A stretch of DNA of 9,117 bases from Gammaproteobacteria bacterium. GTDB taxonomy: Bacteria > Pseudomonadota > Gammaproteobacteria > DSM-16500. The stretch spans positions 1 to 9,117 of the forward strand of contig VFKI01000024.1 of assembly GCA_009885665.1 (NCBI GenBank), in the 5' to 3' direction. Positions 5,316 to 9,117 of the stretch are shown here, in pieces. Both the position numbers and the translations under genes were made by a program. Below the pieces are notes generated by a model. It had not been told where the DNA came from, did no database searches, and worked only from the letters and a program-made list of their open reading frames with translations. Within the stretch, counting starts at the first letter, position 1; every line of letters starts with the position of its first letter.

Positions 5316-6758
5316 ATGACCTTATCGTTACCTGATTTCAGTAAAGCTTCCGTATTAGTTGCCGGCGACATCATGCTCGACCGTTATTGGTTTGGCTCCA
5401 CCAGCCGCATTTCACCCGAAGCACCGGTTCCCGTTGTCAATGTCAATCAAACAGAGGAACGCCCGGGTGGCGCGGGTAACGTGGCGCTCAATATTGCCGC
5501 CCTGGGTGCGCACGTCAACCTCATCGGCATCGCGGGCGATGATGAAGCGGGCCACACGTTGAGCACCCAATTAGCGACCGCGGGCGTGAGTCACGATATT
5601 CAATTTTTACCCGACATGCCCACCATCACAAAATTACGGGTATTGAGTCGCCATCAACAATTATTGCGCATGGATTTCGAACAAAAATTTCCGGCGACGT
5701 GTCCGGCGAAATTAGTGAATCATTTTCGCCATGCACTGAGCGATGCCCATCTGGTTATCCTCTCCGATTATGATAAAGGCACGCTGGCGGGTATTGCCGA
5801 ATTAATTCAATTGAGTAAAGCTGCGGGCAAAATCGTCTTGGTTGACCCCAAGAAATTAGATTACAGCCTCTACTGTGGCGCGGATGTCATCACCCCCAAT
5901 CTCGCCGAGTTCGAAGCGATTGTTGGGCACTGCCAAGATGAGCAAGCGCTTATCCGTAAAGCGCGCGCGTTACTGACGCAGCATCAAATTGGCGCATTAT
6001 TAATCACGCGCGGCGAAAATGGCATGACACTCATTCAGCGCGACCACCCTGACGAATTACATTTCCCGGCGCATGCGCGCGAAGTATTTGATGTCACAGG
6101 TGCGGGCGATACGGTGATTGCGGTGTTGGGCGCAGCGCTTGCTGCCGGCAGCACATTACCGCAGGCGATGCAACTCGCCAATCTGGCCGCAGGATTGGTC
6201 GTGGCTAAATTAGGTGCTGCCACCATTAGCACACCTGAATTGCAAGCAGCGTTAAGGCAACAAACCAGTGTAACCGGCGGCGTGGTGAACGAAGAGCAAT
6301 TACTCATCGCCGTCAGTCAAGCGCAAATCGCTGGTGAGCGCATCGTTTTCACCAACGGCTGTTTTGATATTTTACATGCCGGGCATGTCACGTATTTACA
6401 ACAGGCGCGTCAACTCGGCGACCGTCTCGTCGTCGCGATCAATGATGATGATTCGGTACGGCGCTTAAAAGGCAGCGCGCGCCCCATCAATACGGTTGAA
6501 CAACGCATGGCGGTATTGGCCGGCCTGGGTGTAGTGGATTGGGTAACGTCTTTTGCGGATGATACCCCTGAACGTTTATTAACGAAATCGCACCCGGATA
6601 TTCTCGTTAAGGGTGGCGATTACACCGTGGATCAAGTTGTTGGCAGTGGCATCGTCTATGCTTACGGCGGTGATGTACGTGTATTAGGGTGCGTTCCTGA
6701 CCTTTCCACTTCAGCCATCATCGACCGTGTCGTCAAACAACAATCGCAAGAAGGATGA
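5316..6758 (+). CDS. hldE: bifunctional D-glycero-beta-D-manno-heptose-7-phosphate kinase / heptose-1-phosphate adenylyltransferase
   Basis: HldE carries out two cytoplasmic steps towards ADP-heptose, the donor of the inner-core heptoses of lipopolysaccharide. The 480 residues match the bifunctional enzyme (E. coli 477 aa). Residues 1 to about 315 are a PfkB/ribokinase domain with GGAGN (51-55) and DVTGAGDT (259-266), where Asp265 is the catalytic base. Residues about 343-480 are a nucleotidyltransferase domain with FTNGCFDILHAGH (345-357), including the HxGH signature, and VKGGDY (431-436). Both active sites look intact. The ATG at 5316 has only a weak upstream AGAG, but the first residues match the usual N-terminus. 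The gene is led by a duplicated promoter partly derived from a repeat element, and it appears to form an operon with gmk and rpoZ. Confidence 0.96.
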   Translation: MTLSLPDFSKASVLVAGDIMLDRYWFGSTSRISPEAPVPVVNVNQTEERPGGAGNVALNIAALGAHVNLIGIAGDDEAGHTLSTQLATAGVSHDIQFLPDMPTITKLRVLSRHQQLLRMDFEQKFPATCPAKLVNHFRHALSDAHLVILSDYDKGTLAGIAELIQLSKAAGKIVLVDPKKLDYSLYCGADVITPNLAEFEAIVGHCQDEQALIRKARALLTQHQIGALLITRGENGMTLIQRDHPDELHFPAHAREVFDVTGAGDTVIAVLGAALAAGSTLPQAMQLANLAAGLVVAKLGAATISTPELQAALRQQTSVTGGVVNEEQLLIAVSQAQIAGERIVFTNGCFDILHAGHVTYLQQARQLGDRLVVAINDDDSVRRLKGSARPINTVEQRMAVLAGLGVVDWVTSFADDTPERLLTKSHPDILVKGGDYTVDQVVGSGIVYAYGGDVRVLGCVPDLSTSAIIDRVVKQQSQEG

Positions 6759-6762
6759 GCGT

Positions 6763-7392
6763 ATGCCGAACATCGGCAACTTATTTGTCATTTCCGCACC
6801 GTCGGGGGGTGGCAAAACCTCGCTGGTAAAAGCGTTGTTACAGACCACGCCAAATCTCAAAGTATCTGTCTCCCACACCACGCGCGCTAAGCGGCCAGCA
6901 GAAATTGCCGGCGTCAATTATTATTTTGTCGATGAAATAGCGTTTCGCCAGATGCTGGCGGACAATAAATTCCTTGAATATGCCACAATTTTTAATCATT
7001 TGTATGGCACTTCAAAAAAGTGGGTGGCAGACACATTGGCGGCGGGTGACGACGTCATACTCGAGATCGATTGGCAGGGATGTCACAATATTCGCGCTTT
7101 GTTTCCCGAATGTATTAGCATTTTCATCATCCCTCCTTCGCCGGAAGTGTTAGCGCAGCGTTTAACTGAGCGCGCCCAAGATGCACCGGATATCATTCAG
7201 CAACGCCTTGCTGATGCACGTGACACCTTCCGCCATCTCAATGATTATGATTATTTAGTTTTGAACGATGATTTCAGCACGGCAGCAGCGGATTTAAGCG
7301 CGATCATTCGTGCCACGCGCCTCGCACGACCGCGCCAGCTGTATGATTTGGCGCCATTGCTGGAACGCTTTACATCTGGCGTCACGCCATGA
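6763..7392 (+). CDS. gmk: guanylate kinase
   Basis: Gmk phosphorylates GMP to GDP with ATP, an essential step in guanine nucleotide supply and recycling. The 209-residue product (E. coli 207) has the P-loop SAPSGGGKTS (11-20), the GMP-binding segments SHTTR (37-41) and YGTSK (81-85), and EIDWQG (101-106). The ATG at 6763 is chosen because AAGGA (6751-6755) lies 7 bp before it and the P-loop then falls at its usual place. An upstream in-frame ATG at 6727 lies within hldE. Only 4 bp separate the hldE stop from this start and the ribosome binding site is inside hldE, so the two are probably translationally coupled. Confidence 0.97.
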   Translation: MPNIGNLFVISAPSGGGKTSLVKALLQTTPNLKVSVSHTTRAKRPAEIAGVNYYFVDEIAFRQMLADNKFLEYATIFNHLYGTSKKWVADTLAAGDDVILEIDWQGCHNIRALFPECISIFIIPPSPEVLAQRLTERAQDAPDIIQQRLADARDTFRHLNDYDYLVLNDDFSTAAADLSAIIRATRLARPRQLYDLAPLLERFTSGVTP

Positions 7393-7453
7393 ACTGGGTT
7401 ACAATGCCGGTCTTCTTATTCATCACTTCTTAAAAGTTAAAAGGTGTTATCTT

Positions 7454-7735
7454 ATGGCGCGCGTCACGGTCGAAGATTGTCTAGAACATGTTGCAAACCG
7501 CTTTGAATTAGTCATGTTGGCGGCCAAACGTGCGCGTCAATTGATGCGTGGCAGTGTAGAACCGACTGTGCCGTGGGAAAATGATAAAGCTACTGTTGTG
7601 GCGTTGCGCGAAATCGCCAATGGTCACACTGACTTCAGTGATGCGCATCATGCTGATCACACTTTCTTTGCCCCTGAAGACGCGCCCATGCACGCCCCGC
7701 TGGCGGCGGATAGTGAAGGGAATACGGAAGTTTAG
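7454..7735 (+). CDS. rpoZ: RNA polymerase omega subunit
   Basis: Omega binds the beta' subunit and helps assemble RNA polymerase; in E. coli it also contributes to one ppGpp site. The 93-residue product (E. coli 91) begins with the typical MARVTVEDC and contains NRFELVMLAAKRARQL and ENDKATVVALREI, the conserved core. The C-terminal third is acidic and variable, as usual. AAGGTG (7441-7446) lies 7 bp before the ATG. A longer open frame upstream overlaps gmk and is rejected. It follows gmk by 61 bp, the common gmk-rpoZ order, but the spoT gene that often comes next is absent here: repeats and the oppositely oriented queF follow. A TACAAT at 7400-7405 could be an internal -10, without a clear -35. 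Confidence 0.96.
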   Translation: MARVTVEDCLEHVANRFELVMLAAKRARQLMRGSVEPTVPWENDKATVVALREIANGHTDFSDAHHADHTFFAPEDAPMHAPLAADSEGNTEV

Positions 7736-7739
7736 CTGT

Positions 7740-7956
7740 CGCAAAGCGCGCGCTCCGGGAAAAGTAGTTCGGGGTCAGTGCAGTCCCCTCCCGGCGCTGC
7801 GCGCCACCCTCCCCGCTAGCGCAAAGAGCGCGCTCCGGGGAGGGAGACATTAGCAGGGGAGGGGTGATCTGTTACGCTCCGGGGAGGGAATGCTTTTTCC
7901 TCCCCCGGCACGCGCAGCGTGAGCGGGGGAGGTGGCGCGCAGCGCCGGAGGGGGAC
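7740..7956. repeat. cluster of GC-rich nested direct and inverted repeats
   Basis: A 21-bp unit beginning CGCAAAG occurs at 7740-7760 and 7820-7840 (19/21 by eye). CGCTCCGGGGAGGGA occurs at 7831-7845 and 7875-7889. GGCGCTGCGCGCCACC at 7793-7808 is exactly inverted at 7931-7946, within a longer imperfect inverted repeat (about 7782-7845 against 7899-7956). A local hairpin at 7899-7932 pairs CCTCCCCCG with CGGGGGAGG and CACGC with GCGTG. None of the hairpins is followed by a T-tract on either strand. No gene is supported in 7736-8113. Open frames through this region are low-complexity products of the repeats. Confidence 0.8.
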
Positions 7957-7974
7957 TTCGTTATGGCAAGATCT

Positions 7975-8010
7975 GCTTATATTGCTTATATCGCTTACAC
8001 CTCTTACCAT
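7975..8010. repeat. degenerate 9-bp tandem repeat in an AT-rich spacer
   Basis: Four consecutive 9-mers, GCTTATATT, GCTTATATC, GCTTACACC and TCTTACCAT, follow the GC-rich cluster. The remaining spacer to the queF stop (8011-8113) is AT-rich and shows no gene or clear terminator. Confidence 0.5.
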
Positions 8011-8113
8011 ATAGATTTACTTAATATGTAACATAATATAGCAAAATTTCATTTTTATTTATCCCAAATTACTTAGCTGAAAAATGATACGTAAGCTCAT
8101 CGTGCTGCCTCAC

Positions 8114-8965
8114 CTACTGCCGACAAAGCCTAATATTGTCACATAACATATTAGTTACGTCATCTTCCGTACTCCTCAGCGGATTAATATCCAACCCGCC
8201 GCGGCGCGTATACCTCGCCTCCACCGTCAACCGCGTTGGCGCGCAATGATCCAGCACATTTTTAAATATTCTTTCCACGCATTGTTCGTGAAATTCATTA
8301 TGCTCTCTAAGCGAAACAATATATTTTAACAAACCTTCTCGGCTGATTTTTTTTCCCGTGTAGCTTATTTCCAGTGAACCCCAATCAGGCTGCCCGGTGA
8401 CTAAGCAATTAGATTTCAGCAAGTGCGTATGAACGACTTCTTCAACAACACCGGCATGCGCATCTGTTTTTAAAAAATCTGGCTGGGGTTGGTACGTATC
8501 ACACACTATATCCAAGTTATCAATACACTCACTTAAGAACCTAGCCATTTTCACTGTTTTTTCGGCTATTTCTACCGGCGTTATCTTTACCGTCACATCT
8601 TGCCCAGCCGCTCTGCTCAGATCTTGCTGAATAATTTTTTCGACGGCTGCAACAGAAGCAAACTTAGACTGATTGAATGAATTCAGATAAAGCTTAAAAG
8701 ACTTCGATTCGATGATATTCGGCGATTGGCATGGAAAACAGAATGAACCCAGCGCAACGACTGGCTTGCCTTTCGAATTCAACCAAGAAATCTCATAGCC
8801 ATTCCAAACATCGCGGCCAAAAAAAGGCAGCGCATTTTCATCAATGCCAATTTCAGCACGCTTACCCACGCGCGGAATGGCAAACAGCAAATCGGGTGAA
8901 TACGTAGAAATATAGCTGACGGCTTTGCCCAACGGGGAATGCTGCAATGTCACATTTTCAAGCAT
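8114..8965 (-). CDS. queF: NADPH-dependent 7-cyano-7-deazaguanine (preQ0) reductase
   Basis: QueF reduces the nitrile of preQ0 to the amine preQ1 with two NADPH, the last soluble step before queuosine is inserted into tRNA. The 283 residues match the long, two-domain type of E. coli (282 aa). The QueF motif ESKSFK (86-91) lies in the N-terminal half. The catalytic Cys187 (HLLKSNC), Asp194 (QPDWGS) and the FHEQCVERI segment (225-233) lie in the C-terminal half. The ATG at 8965 is preferred over one at 9112 because GAGGT lies about 6 bp upstream and the protein then begins like its homologues; the extra 49 residues are low-complexity. A TATAAT just upstream leaves only about 28 nt of leader, too short for a preQ1 riboswitch. 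It is divergent from the gene at 9045. Confidence 0.95.
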   Translation of the reverse strand: MLENVTLQHSPLGKAVSYISTYSPDLLFAIPRVGKRAEIGIDENALPFFGRDVWNGYEISWLNSKGKPVVALGSFCFPCQSPNIIESKSFKLYLNSFNQSKFASVAAVEKIIQQDLSRAAGQDVTVKITPVEIAEKTVKMARFLSECIDNLDIVCDTYQPQPDFLKTDAHAGVVEEVVHTHLLKSNCLVTGQPDWGSLEISYTGKKISREGLLKYIVSLREHNEFHEQCVERIFKNVLDHCAPTRLTVEARYTRRGGLDINPLRSTEDDVTNMLCDNIRLCRQ

Positions 8966-8995
8966 ACTGACCTCAACACTATATGTATTAGAGAA

Positions 8996-9005
8996 TGCTA
9001 TTATA
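8996..9005. promoter_or_regulatory. overlapping divergent -10 elements of queF and the 9045 gene
   Basis: On the minus strand 9005-9000 reads TATAAT, a perfect -10, which would start queF transcription near 8993. On the plus strand TGC followed by TATTAT (8999-9004) is an extended -10 facing the gene at 9045. Neither has a strong -35. The queF assignment is the better supported of the two. Confidence 0.45.
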
Positions 9006-9044
9006 TGCCCGATAAATCCTTCATAATAGTACCTTACGTACAAC

Positions 9045-9117
9045 ATGGCGGACACACGCTTGCTAGAACTGGATGCACTACGCAACGAATTAAAACAATA
9101 CTTGGACAACAATGAGC
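9045..9117 (+). CDS. start of an unidentified gene, truncated by the window edge
   Basis: An open frame begins at the ATG at 9045 and runs off the window, with 24 codons visible, beginning MADTRLLELDALRNEL. In-frame stops at 9024 and 9027 rule out a longer start. The visible part has regularly spaced leucines and charged residues, consistent with an amphipathic helix or coiled coil. There is no clear Shine-Dalgarno sequence, but an extended -10 (TGC-TATTAT) lies 40-50 bp upstream. The family cannot be named from this fragment. Confidence 0.5.
   Translation, partial: MADTRLLELDALRNELKQYLDNNE

Noticed and set aside
7899..7932. Intrinsic terminator for rpoZ or queF
   Set aside because: The hairpin is strong, but no T-tract follows it on either strand; the TTTTT lies on the 5' side on the plus strand.
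7816..8010. Open frame of 64 codons on the minus strand over the repeat cluster
   Set aside because: It translates the GC-rich repeats and the 9-bp tandem repeat, has low-complexity composition and no homology-like features.
8966..8993. preQ1 riboswitch upstream of queF
   Set aside because: The leader downstream of the TATAAT is only about 28 nt and shows no aptamer-like stem and pseudoknot arrangement.
1..9117. CRISPR array, tRNA or rRNA gene
   Set aside because: The repeats seen are few, not regularly spaced with unique spacers, and no tRNA or rRNA sequence was recognised on either strand.

Overview
The window looks like chromosomal DNA of a gammaproteobacterium. The housekeeping proteins (HldE, Gmk, RpoZ, the long bifunctional-type QueF, Tpx, an LpxL-type lipid A acyltransferase) are all of gammaproteobacterial type. 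Two unrecognised membrane-associated proteins, one with a possible cysteine-protease-like triad, sit among many short repeats. That mix would fit a host-associated lineage such as the Legionellales, but this placement is an inference and no gene in the window proves it.

Layout. Positions 1-267 hold a possible gene tail and a degenerate repeat copy. 268-1230 (+) is an unrecognised multi-pass membrane protein. 1498-2010 (+) is tpx. 2219-3709 (+) is an effector-like protein with a candidate Cys-His-Asp triad and a C-terminal membrane hairpin. 3827-4114 (-) is acyP, and 4158-5072 (+) is an LpxL-type acyltransferase that diverges from it. 5316-6758, 6763-7392 and 7454-7735 (+) are hldE, gmk and rpoZ, apparently one operon. 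7736-8113 is a gene-free, repeat-rich stretch. 8114-8965 (-) is queF, and 9045 to the end (+) is the start of a divergent, truncated gene.

The most notable structure is a 139-bp non-coding repeat family that looks like a MITE. It has imperfect 23-bp terminal inverted repeats (TATC-N3-TACA-N6-AGGGTA) and a central hairpin with a perfect 14-bp stem. Two complete copies (2014-2152 inverted, 5080-5218 direct), one internally deleted copy (3729-3791) and one degenerate right half (about 141-211) are present. Two of these copies, sisters by shared variants, bracket the effector-like gene in inverted orientation, making a 1,778-bp unit with perfect 38-bp outer ends placed between the convergent genes tpx and acyP. 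A third copy abuts hldE. Its terminus supplies a plausible -35 hexamer, correctly spaced from an extended -10, and this hybrid promoter region has been duplicated as a 50-bp tandem repeat (49/50 identical).

Functionally, the LpxL-type enzyme and HldE serve lipopolysaccharide assembly (lipid A acylation and the heptose donor of the inner core). Gmk and RpoZ serve nucleotide metabolism and transcription, Tpx removes peroxides, and QueF makes the queuosine precursor preQ1. No rRNA, tRNA, CRISPR array or transposase gene was found.
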